This document shows, piece by piece, positions 1-4,837 of a DNA stretch of 5,746 nt (position 1 is the stretch's first letter; the number at the start of each line of letters is the position of its first letter). This DNA comes from Desulfuromonadales bacterium. GTDB lineage: Bacteria > Desulfobacterota > Desulfuromonadia > Desulfuromonadales > BM103. The translations under genes and the position numbers were made by a program. Where the stretch lies: assembly GCA_030614505.1 (NCBI GenBank), contig JAUWTX010000151.1:1-5746 (forward strand), read 5' to 3'. Below the pieces are notes generated by a model that was given only the letters and a program-made list of their open reading frames with translations, was not told the origin of the DNA and ran no database searches.

Positions 1-1
1 C

Positions 2-121
2 TTCTGCGCACTGATTGTTGTTGCGCAACTGATGCCGACACTTATCATCCTGGCCGGCTTTGTCAAAGGGCTGATCAATGGCACCAACAAGCAAGAGGCG
101 CGTCAGACCAGCAGACGCTAG
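2..121 (+). CDS. C-terminal end of a predicted membrane protein (partial)
   Basis: This is the last 39 codons of a gene that begins before the window, ending in TAG at 119-121. The translated tail has a hydrophobic stretch of about 20 residues (ALIVVAQLMPTLIILAGF), which fits one membrane helix. A short polar and basic tail follows, ending TSRR, as expected for a cytoplasmic C-terminus under the positive-inside rule. A second frame is also open here but gives a Cys/His-rich string with no sensible composition, so the hydrophobic frame was chosen. The position just before a strong terminator supports a gene end. The piece is too short to name the family; a transporter or symporter is a guess only. 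Confidence 0.55.
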   Translation, partial: FCALIVVAQLMPTLIILAGFVKGLINGTNKQEARQTSRR

Positions 122-152
122 AATGCTGCCAGGTTAACTAACCGCGGCGCAA

Positions 153-187
153 AAAAAGGGCCTTGCATGGACATGCAGGCCCTTTTT
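153..187. terminator. Bidirectional intrinsic terminator
   Basis: The arms AAAAAGGGCC (153-162) and GGCCCTTTTT (178-187) are perfect complements. An inner TGCAT/ATGCA stem and a GGAC loop extend the hairpin, with a single bulged T. Read rightward the hairpin ends in five T. Read leftward it is followed by seven T. It lies between the convergent membrane-protein gene and CBS gene and probably ends transcription of both. Confidence 0.88.
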
Positions 188-229
188 GTATTTTATCGTG
201 AATCAGATCTAAATCCGTAAGTACCAAAC

Positions 230-247
230 AGATCCAAGTCTGGATCT
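230..247 (-). other. Small hairpin touching the stop codon of the CBS gene
   Basis: AGATCCA (230-236) and TGGATCT (241-247) form a perfect 7-bp stem with a 4-base loop. The stem overlaps the first base (in + coordinates) of the CBS gene's TAA stop at 247-249. In the - direction it is followed by GTTTGG and not a T run, so it is a poor terminator on its own. It may stabilise the mRNA 3' end or be chance; the strong terminator is about 45 bases further on. Confidence 0.3.
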
Positions 248-1083
248 TATATCGCACCTTGCGTTGCTTCTGCCAACGGTGAACCCACCCCCAACAGACG
301 ATTGACAAAGTCCGGGGCTTGCTGATCAAGAACCCTGCCGATATCCGTCTGCGTGAGAATGCCAGTCATCTCACCACGTTCGTCAACCACCAGCAAACGC
401 CTTATCGATTTTTTAAGCATGACACCAATGGTGTCGTACGGTGCAGTCCTCAAAGGCGTTGAAACAATAGACGTACTCATCACAGATCCCACAGAGACAG
501 CTGACAGATCAACACCCCTGGCTACATAACGAACAACATCGCGCTCAGTAAACATTCCTACGGGCTGATTGTTTTCCACCACCACGATACAGCTGACCGA
601 TCGTCGCGCCATGAGTGACAATGCATAACGGGCCGGCACATCAGGAGCAACATGCAGAACCTGCGAAGACATTAAAGGAGAAATATCGTTGACCCCGTCA
701 AAAGCCTTTTCGCGCAGAGAACGTACCATGTCCGTCTGGGTAAAGATTCCCACCATATCCAGGTGTGCATCAAGCACAACGAGATGGCGGATTTTGTGCT
801 GACAGAAAACCTGATAAGCCTGGGCAACGGTCATATCTTCTGAAGCGGTCATAACCGGTTTGTTCATAACCTCTTTGATCAGCAGATCAGGCTGCCCGAG
901 CAACCAGTTGGCGGCAAAAACGACATCCCGCTCTGTGAGGATACCTATCGGCTCATCGTGAGACAGAACAAGAACACAGCTGATGCACTTGTCACTCATG
1001 AGTTGCAAGGCAGCCTGAACCGTTGCCTCGACCTCAACCGTAACCACGGGCTGAGTTGCAAACTTACCAATCGTTTGTTTCAT
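247..1083 (-). CDS. Protein of four CBS domains (two tandem Bateman modules)
   Basis: The 278-aa product consists almost entirely of four CBS domains, at about residues 5-55, 70-122, 134-187 and 198-252. Each ends in a recognisable G-(I/M)-(L/F)-T-(E/Q)-x-D signature: GILTERD (47-53), GIFTQTD (112-118), GMFTERD (176-182) and GILTQTD (241-247). CBS pairs bind adenine nucleotides (AMP, ATP, NAD or SAM) and act as energy or ligand sensors. No DNA-binding, kinase, transporter or nucleotidyltransferase domain is fused, so it probably works in trans on a partner. No signal peptide or membrane segment is seen, so it should be cytoplasmic. Start: the frame is open up to an ATG at 1212, but the CBS homology begins just after the ATG at 1083, which is preceded by a GGGGGGA purine tract at suitable distance. 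The 43 extra residues of the longer version look non-coding. The target is unknown; the convergent membrane protein is one candidate. Confidence 0.9.
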   Translation of the reverse strand: MKQTIGKFATQPVVTVEVEATVQAALQLMSDKCISCVLVLSHDEPIGILTERDVVFAANWLLGQPDLLIKEVMNKPVMTASEDMTVAQAYQVFCQHKIRHLVVLDAHLDMVGIFTQTDMVRSLREKAFDGVNDISPLMSSQVLHVAPDVPARYALSLMARRSVSCIVVVENNQPVGMFTERDVVRYVARGVDLSAVSVGSVMSTSIVSTPLRTAPYDTIGVMLKKSIRRLLVVDERGEMTGILTQTDIGRVLDQQAPDFVNRLLGVGSPLAEATQGAI

Positions 1084-1229
1084 GTTCCCCCCAGAGAACC
1101 AGATTCCGTCATTAACCGGCAACAAACAGCTATTTGCCTGAAATTCTGACAAAAAACCAACTTGCATTACGATTCTTTCATCTTTGTGCAAAATTGGTTC
1201 CATTTGTAGCAATCAAGACCATCCAAGGG

Positions 1230-1257
1230 TTGCGGAGGGAGCAAAAGAGTTTAGAAT
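1230..1257 (+). promoter_or_regulatory. Candidate sigma-70 promoter for the 78-aa gene
   Basis: TTGCGG (1230-1235) and TAGAAT (1252-1257) are separated by 16 bases. This would start transcription near 1264, about 45 bases before the ATG at 1309. The hexamers are only fair matches, and the assignment rests on position and spacing. Confidence 0.35.
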
Positions 1258-1297
1258 AAGTATTAGATGGTTCCAAGCGCCGCAACAATAGCCTATA

Positions 1298-1305
1298 AGG
1301 AGGAG
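1298..1305 (+). promoter_or_regulatory. Strong ribosome binding site of the 78-aa gene
   Basis: The sequence AAGGAGGA lies 3-4 bases short of the ATG at 1309, a near-perfect Shine-Dalgarno match. It decides the start: the in-frame ATG at 1267 has no comparable site. Confidence 0.75.
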
Positions 1306-1308
1306 ACG

Positions 1309-1545
1309 ATGAGATACCGCATGGACATTGGTGATGACAGCGTCAGCCACCTGATCGGACAGTGTTTGCGCAGTAAAACTGATGCGGAACGGATTTACGA
1401 CATCCTGGTTTCCAGGGATCTCAGGAAAGTCGACCTGATTACCGGCAGTGTGCACCTGACCCCGGAAGAGCACGCAGAATTCGTTGCCCGGTACAGCGCT
1501 GAAGTTGAACCGACCATATGGGAATCCTCTTTCCGCAAACATTAA
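1309..1545 (+). CDS. Small hypothetical protein, 78 aa
   Basis: I do not recognise this family. The product is a soluble, charged, probably mixed alpha-helical protein with no membrane segment, no signal peptide and a single Cys (C19). Visible features are a helical stretch at about residues 11-37 (SVSHLIGQCL, then DAERIYDILVSRDLRK), a short hydrophobic turn (VDLITGSVHL, 41-50), and a second helix beginning with the cap TPEEHAEFVARY (51-62). The C-terminus is WESSFRKH. An in-frame ATG at 1267 would add 14 residues, but the ATG at 1309 follows an excellent Shine-Dalgarno site and was chosen. The gene is divergent from the CBS gene and transcribed alone, with a palindromic repeat starting 8 bases after its stop. 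The strong ribosome site and helix-cap patterns argue for a real gene. A small regulatory or adaptor protein is possible but unsupported. Confidence 0.72.
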   Translation: MRYRMDIGDDSVSHLIGQCLRSKTDAERIYDILVSRDLRKVDLITGSVHLTPEEHAEFVARYSAEVEPTIWESSFRKH

Positions 1546-1552
1546 TGGTATC

Positions 1553-1663
1553 GCAAAAAGTCCACCCTATTGCGTTACAGCGATTTTTCAGGGCCTCGAC
1601 ATACCCTTACAGGATGCCTTCACCCTTGAAAAATCCCTGCGCTTTGTAAAACAAACTTTTTGC
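1553..1663. repeat. 111-bp imperfect palindromic repeat element
   Basis: The outer ends GCAAAAAGT (1553-1561) and ACTTTTTGC (1655-1663) are exact inverted repeats. An inner pair, GATTTTTCA (1582-1590) and TGAAAAATC (1627-1635), is also exact and lies nearly symmetrically. Between these, the arms share a degenerate GCG/TTACA-type core, and the centre (CATACC...GGATG) can fold again. The symmetry at two levels suggests a dispersed non-coding element of the REP/MITE type and not a plain terminator. Transcribed RNA could form a long hairpin after the 78-aa gene. There is no convincing coding potential. Confidence 0.65.
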
Positions 1664-1689
1664 TTAGCTATCTTGTCCTGTTTTATAAC
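1660..1689 (+). promoter_or_regulatory. Candidate promoter for the flavoprotein-sirtuin unit
   Basis: TTGCTT (1660-1665) and TATAAC (1684-1689) are separated by 18 bases, placing a transcription start near 1696 and a leader of about 50 bases. The -35 element overlaps the right end of the palindromic repeat, so the repeat may supply part of the promoter. This is inferred from consensus only. Confidence 0.35.
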
Positions 1690-1745
1690 TTTTTCCCGGC
1701 ACCGACACTCTTAACTGACCGGCTCATTAATTTACGGGTTTACTC

Positions 1746-3224
1746 ATGACAAAAACTTGGAAATGTGACCTCTGTGGCTATGTCCACAACGGTAATGAAG
1801 CACCACAGTTCTGCCCCGTCTGTGGAGCAGATATCAGTCATTTTTCAATATTGGAGATCAAGACATCTTCTCCGCAAAAGCCTGCAACCGAAGCGTGGCA
1901 ATGCAGTATTTGTGACCATATCGCCTATGGCTCAGCACCACCGGATTTCTGTCCTGTTTGCGGTGCAGCGGCTGCACTTTTTCATCCATACGAAGTGGCA
2001 GAGGCATCCGCTACATTTGCAGATATTCGCAAATTGGTCATCCTCGGTGCCGGTATCGCCGGCCTGACTGCCGCAGAAGAAGCACGGCGGCAGGCCCCTG
2101 AAGTCGAGATCACCCTTGTCTCCCGGGAAAAGGCCCTGCCCTATTACCGGCTTAACCTGACCCGTTTTCTGGCCGGCGAGGTCGCTGAAGAGGATTTATT
2201 TATTCAGAACCAAGACTGGTTCGATGCAGAAAAGATTGAATATCTTGCTGGCGAAGCTCACACTATTGATCGTGACGTTCGTAAAGTCACACTGCGAGAC
2301 GGCAGACAACTTGATTATGACAGGCTGATTCTGGCCAACGGCTCTCACCCCTTCATCCCACCAATTCCAGGTGCCAACCGCGAAGGCGTTATGGTGCTGC
2401 GTACCATTGAGCACGCTCGTCAACTGATCAACAATTTGCGCCCGGGATGCCGGGCAATCATTATCGGCGGCGGTCTGCTCGGCCTGGAAAGTGCCTGGGC
2501 CATGCAGCGTCGAGGAGCCGATGTAACTGTTCTGGAAGGCTTTGGCTGGCTGTTGCCTCGCCAGTTACCGCCCACCGCAGCGGCATTACTTCTCTCGCAT
2601 CTGCAGGACCAGAATATGACGATCGAGTGCGGCGTCCAGATCAAGGAATTCACCGGCGATGAAGCTGTGTGTGGTGTGCTGCTCGAAGATGGGCGAGAAA
2701 TCCCGGCCGACCTGGTAGTTCTCGCCACCGGCGTACGACCTAACAGCCACCTGGCCCGGCAGTGCGGCCTCAAGGTTCAGCAAGGAGTCATCGTCAACGA
2801 CCGGCTCTTCTCTTCGGATGAGCATATCCTTGCGGCCGGAGATGTCACTGAGCACCAGGGACGTGTCTATGGGATCTGGCCGGCAAGCTATGCCCAGGGG
2901 CTGATCGCCGGAGCCAACGCTGTTGGCGGTTCAGGCGAATTTTCAGGACTACCGATGACCAACCGCATCAAGGTACTCGACATTGAGCTCTTCAGCATCG
3001 GTCAGATTCAGGCAATCGACGCCAGTACCCGCCTCTTTGAAGTTCAGAGCAACGGCAATTACCGAGGACTGGCCTGCCACGATGGCCAAGTTGTCGGTGC
3101 TGCCCTTTATGGCGATATGCAGTTGATGGGTCTTTTGCAAGAGGCTGTTGAAAAGGGGCAGCGTGTTCAGGAGCTCTCCGGGCTGTGCGAACATTTCCCT
3201 GGGTTACAACAGACGGCCGGTTAG
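1746..3224 (+). CDS. Double-rubredoxin NAD(P)H-dependent FAD oxidoreductase
   Basis: The 492-aa product has two short rubredoxin-like knuckles, then a pyridine nucleotide-disulfide type flavoprotein. Knuckle 1 has CDLC (7-10) and CPVC (23-26); knuckle 2 has CSIC (53-56) and CPVC (69-72). Each has 12 residues between its Cys pairs, the compact spacing of the rubrerythrin C-terminal domain, and each should hold one Fe(Cys)4. The flavoprotein has the FAD motif GAGIAG (101-106), the NAD(P)H motif GGGLLG (241-246), ATGVRPN (327-333) and the FAD-binding AAGD (363-366). The C-terminal 85 residues resemble the end of NADH:rubredoxin reductases and NirB-like proteins. Without the knuckles the length (about 400 aa) is normal for that family. 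The family moves electrons from NAD(P)H via FAD to rubredoxin, often for oxygen or peroxide reduction in anaerobes. It is soluble and cytoplasmic. The ribosome site is weak (ACGGG, 1734-1738). A sirtuin gene follows 12 bases after the stop. The in vivo electron acceptor is not known. Confidence 0.92.
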   Translation: MTKTWKCDLCGYVHNGNEAPQFCPVCGADISHFSILEIKTSSPQKPATEAWQCSICDHIAYGSAPPDFCPVCGAAAALFHPYEVAEASATFADIRKLVILGAGIAGLTAAEEARRQAPEVEITLVSREKALPYYRLNLTRFLAGEVAEEDLFIQNQDWFDAEKIEYLAGEAHTIDRDVRKVTLRDGRQLDYDRLILANGSHPFIPPIPGANREGVMVLRTIEHARQLINNLRPGCRAIIIGGGLLGLESAWAMQRRGADVTVLEGFGWLLPRQLPPTAAALLLSHLQDQNMTIECGVQIKEFTGDEAVCGVLLEDGREIPADLVVLATGVRPNSHLARQCGLKVQQGVIVNDRLFSSDEHILAAGDVTEHQGRVYGIWPASYAQGLIAGANAVGGSGEFSGLPMTNRIKVLDIELFSIGQIQAIDASTRLFEVQSNGNYRGLACHDGQVVGAALYGDMQLMGLLQEAVEKGQRVQELSGLCEHFPGLQQTAG

Positions 3225-3236
3225 CTATTAGACAAA

Positions 3237-3983
3237 GTGAATACTTATACGCAGCAGATAAAACAGGCCAGAACCCTGTTAGGAAATTCTTCCAGAGTAG
3301 TTGCCTTTTCCGGGGCAGGGATCTCTACCGAATCAGGGTTGTCTGATTTTCGCAGCAAAGGAGGGTTGTGGGAACGTTATCGCATCGTCACTTTTCAGGA
3401 ATTTCTGGCCAGCCATAAAAACCGGATTGAATACTGGTCAATGCGCCGGGAGCTTATTCCAGGATTACTTAATGCGCAACCTAACCCTGCACACCACGCA
3501 CTTGCCAAACTGGAAGAAGAGGGCAAGCTTCTAAACATTATCACCCAGAACATTGATGGTCTGCACCAGTCCGCCGGCAACAAAAAGGTCATTGAACTCC
3601 ATGGCACGAACATGACTGCCTCCTGCCTGACCTGCAACCTGCAATGGTCAATCGCCGAGATTCAGAAACGCCTCGAAGCAGGTGATCTTGATCCTCACTG
3701 CAACGATTGTAATGGCCTGATCAAGCCGGACACGGTTTCTTTCGGCCAGTCGATGCCAGTTGAAGCGATGGAACAGGCCTACCAGGCCGCCGCCAGTTGT
3801 GACCTGCTATTGATGATCGGTTCATCCCTGGAAGTACAGCCTGCCAATCAATTCCCGCTGGTGGCACACCAAGGGGGTGCCAGTCTGGTCTTTATCAATC
3901 GCACAGCCACCCCTTACGATCACCTTGCCACTTTCAGCTTTACCGAAAGCGCCTCTAAGATCATGAGAACACTAACAGAATAA
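3237..3983 (+). CDS. Sir2-family NAD-dependent protein deacylase (sirtuin)
   Basis: The 248-aa product has normal single-domain sirtuin length. It removes acyl groups from lysine using NAD+, giving nicotinamide and O-acyl-ADP-ribose. Visible motifs are GAGIS (26-30), the DFR loop (37-39), TQNIDGLH (103-110) for NAD, catalytic His in LHG (His122), a zinc site CLTC (130-133) with CNDC (155-158), and GSSLEVQPA (195-203). Two variations: the usual G(I/V)PDFR is GLSDFR, with Pro replaced by Ser; and the FYxxRRE segment of class III desuccinylases reads YWSMRRE (66-72), with Trp at the Tyr position, closer to SIRT4-like sequences. Start is GTG at 3237: a stop lies 12 bases upstream in the same frame, and the next ATG would lose the NAD site. 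No Shine-Dalgarno is seen, so translation is probably coupled to the flavoprotein gene. Acyl preference cannot be decided from sequence. Confidence 0.93.
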   Translation: MNTYTQQIKQARTLLGNSSRVVAFSGAGISTESGLSDFRSKGGLWERYRIVTFQEFLASHKNRIEYWSMRRELIPGLLNAQPNPAHHALAKLEEEGKLLNIITQNIDGLHQSAGNKKVIELHGTNMTASCLTCNLQWSIAEIQKRLEAGDLDPHCNDCNGLIKPDTVSFGQSMPVEAMEQAYQAAASCDLLLMIGSSLEVQPANQFPLVAHQGGASLVFINRTATPYDHLATFSFTESASKIMRTLTE

Positions 3984-3999
3984 GCTGTATCAAAAACAC

Positions 4000-4030
4000 A
4001 AGGAGCCTAACAACCAATGGCGGGCTCCTT
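4000..4030. terminator. Hairpin between convergent genes, probable terminator
   Basis: AAGGAGCC (4000-4007) pairs exactly with GGCTCCTT (4023-4030) around a 15-base loop, 16 bases after the sirtuin stop. Rightward it lacks a T run (ATATTG follows). Leftward it is followed by GTGTTTTT, so it may serve the - strand gene better than the sirtuin. Confidence 0.55.
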
Positions 4031-4042
4031 ATATTGAATACA

Positions 4043-4077
4043 AATTCGGGGACACATAAGTTATGTGTCCCCGAATT
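4043..4077. repeat. Perfect 35-bp palindrome with GGGGACACAT arms
   Basis: Two exact 17-base arms (4043-4059 and 4061-4077) flank a single central G. Each outer half carries AATTCGGGGACACAT. The near-zero loop makes it a poor RNA terminator but a good cruciform or transposase-recognised site. From memory, AATTCGGGGACA-type ends occur near REP-associated tyrosine (Y1) transposase genes in many Proteobacteria; this was not checked. No transposase is present here, so it would be a stand-alone copy or remnant. Confidence 0.75.
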
Positions 4078-4095
4078 CCAAGGATTCTTCAGGAA

Positions 4096-4290
4096 TTATC
4101 GTTTGATAAACGGACTGGGGTTGCAGAGGTCCTTAGCTTGGTTGGCAGAAGCATTACAATTATGACAAAGGTAACCCGGGTCATCGGTACGTGCCGCCAC
4201 TTCTTCCCTCAAGCCTTTCTTTTTCAATTGGCAGAGATGCAGCTGATGCTCTGCCAAGTTTTTACAATCGGTTTTCGCTGCTCCAGACAT
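4096..4290 (-). CDS. Small Cys/His-rich protein, 64 aa, probable metal-binding
   Basis: I do not know a named family, though the layout recalls small CxxC proteins seen in Geobacter-like bacteria (from memory). The product has Cys at 9, 20, 42, 45 and 56, and His at 15, 18 and 43. The clear core is YLCHNCNA (40-47), a CxxC knuckle, followed by DLCNPSPF (54-61). A Cys4 zinc or iron knuckle using C42 and C45 plus other Cys is plausible. A charged linker (KKKGLREEVAARTDD) precedes the knuckle, and there is no membrane or signal segment. The ATG at 4288-4290 is preceded by GGAGGT about 4 bases upstream, a strong ribosome site, and an extended -10 promoter lies about 40 bases upstream. It is convergent with the sirtuin gene and divergent from hypA. 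A 128-aa frame on the other strand overlaps it but lacks these signals. Confidence 0.78.
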   Translation of the reverse strand: MSGAAKTDCKNLAEHQLHLCQLKKKGLREEVAARTDDPGYLCHNCNASANQAKDLCNPSPFIKR

Positions 4291-4326
4291 ATGACCTCCA
4301 AAGAAATACGTTGTCGTTTTTCGGTA

Positions 4327-4335
4327 AGTATAGCA
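4327..4335 (-). promoter_or_regulatory. Extended -10 promoter of the small Cys-rich gene
   Basis: On the - strand this reads TGCTATACT, a TGn extended -10 with a TATACT hexamer one base from the TATAAT consensus. It would start transcription near 4320 and give a leader of about 30 bases that includes the GGAGG ribosome site. No good -35 is seen, which extended -10 promoters can tolerate. Confidence 0.5.
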
Positions 4336-4404
4336 TCTCTCTGCTTACCTGCGGTGACCGGGAATCGAAATTCTTCAGAGGCTCCATTCCACAAGCCTCA
4401 ACTC

Positions 4405-4434
4405 TTGATTTTTACACTCAACTACAACTATAGT
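4405..4434 (+). promoter_or_regulatory. Candidate promoter for the hyp operon
   Basis: TTGATT (4405-4410) and TATAGT (4429-4434) are 18 bases apart, giving a start near 4441 and a leader of about 54 bases to the hypA TTG codon. The leader has no obvious Shine-Dalgarno stronger than GAGAG (4484-4488). I did not find a convincing sigma-54 (GG-N10-GC) or FNR-type site in the 204 bases before hypA, though a weak one could be missed by eye. Confidence 0.4.
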
Positions 4435-4494
4435 GATTTCCATATCTGAGACTCCAGTGCTCTTTTATCCACCTCAGACCCAAGAGAGTGACCT

Positions 4495-4836
4495 TTGCAC
4501 GAACTCAGCCTGACACAAAGTATTGTTGAACTTGCGATAGAACATGCCAACCGGGAAAAGGCTGTAACAATTCGCAGTATCACCGTGGAAATTGGAGCCT
4601 TATCCGGAGTAGTTGCCGATGCTATGGAGTTCGCCTTTGATGTCTGCAGCAAGGGGACCATGGCAGAGAGTGCTCGCTTTGAGATTCGTCACATCCCCGG
4701 TCGAGGCCGCTGCCTGGAATGTCATGAGGAGTCCGAGTTGGAAACTCTGACTCATATCTGCCCGCTCTGCGGCTGTCTGGCACTGGAAACCATAGAGGGC
4801 CAAGAGATGAAATTTACTGAAATGGAGATTGACTGA
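4495..4836 (+). CDS. hypA: Hydrogenase nickel insertion protein HypA
   Basis: The 113-aa product is the normal HypA length. HypA is a small zinc- and nickel-binding protein that works with HypB to deliver Ni to the [NiFe]-hydrogenase large subunit in the cytoplasm. The start MHELSLTQSIVE is the classic HypA N-terminus; the amine and His2 form the nickel site, and Glu3 is conserved. The zinc loop is CLEC (73-76) and CPLC (89-92), with an extra Cys at 94. The start codon is TTG at 4495: no in-frame ATG or GTG gives the MHE start, and His2 must sit at position 2 for function. The ribosome site is weak (GAGAG). The stop at 4834-4836 is one base before the hypB ATG, so the two genes are cotranscribed and probably translationally coupled. 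Confidence 0.95.
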   Translation: MHELSLTQSIVELAIEHANREKAVTIRSITVEIGALSGVVADAMEFAFDVCSKGTMAESARFEIRHIPGRGRCLECHEESELETLTHICPLCGCLALETIEGQEMKFTEMEID

Positions 4837-4837
4837 G

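Noticed and set aside
1..120. Alternative open frame in phase 1 at the left edge
   Set aside because: Gives an implausible Cys/His/Gln-rich peptide running past the gene end into the terminator region, whereas phase 2 gives a proper membrane helix with basic tail and stop.
1084..1212. N-terminal 43-residue extension of the CBS protein from the ATG at 1212
   Set aside because: No CBS or other recognisable similarity, no ribosome site before 1212, while the ATG at 1083 follows a strong purine tract and starts right at the first CBS domain.
1218..1271. ACCATC...GATGGT inverted hexamers flanking the candidate promoter of the 78-aa gene
   Set aside because: Six-base arms 42 bases apart are expected by chance in a region of this length; no operator can be claimed.
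1213..1542. 109-aa open frame antisense to the 78-aa gene
   Set aside because: A shadow of the + strand gene; no ribosome site before its start and no recognisable motif.
1484..1714. 76-aa open frame on the + strand over the palindromic repeat
   Set aside because: It begins inside the 78-aa gene in another frame and reads mostly through the repeat; no ribosome site or recognisable sequence.
4063..4449. 128-aa open frame on the + strand across the small Cys-rich gene
   Set aside because: It starts inside the 35-bp palindrome, has no ribosome site, covers the hyp promoter candidate, and its composition is unlike a folded protein; the opposite strand has a better-supported gene.
4829..4837. 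TTG start adding three residues to HypB
   Set aside because: It would displace Cys2 from the canonical MC start and overlap the end of hypA; the ATG at 4838 fits the family.
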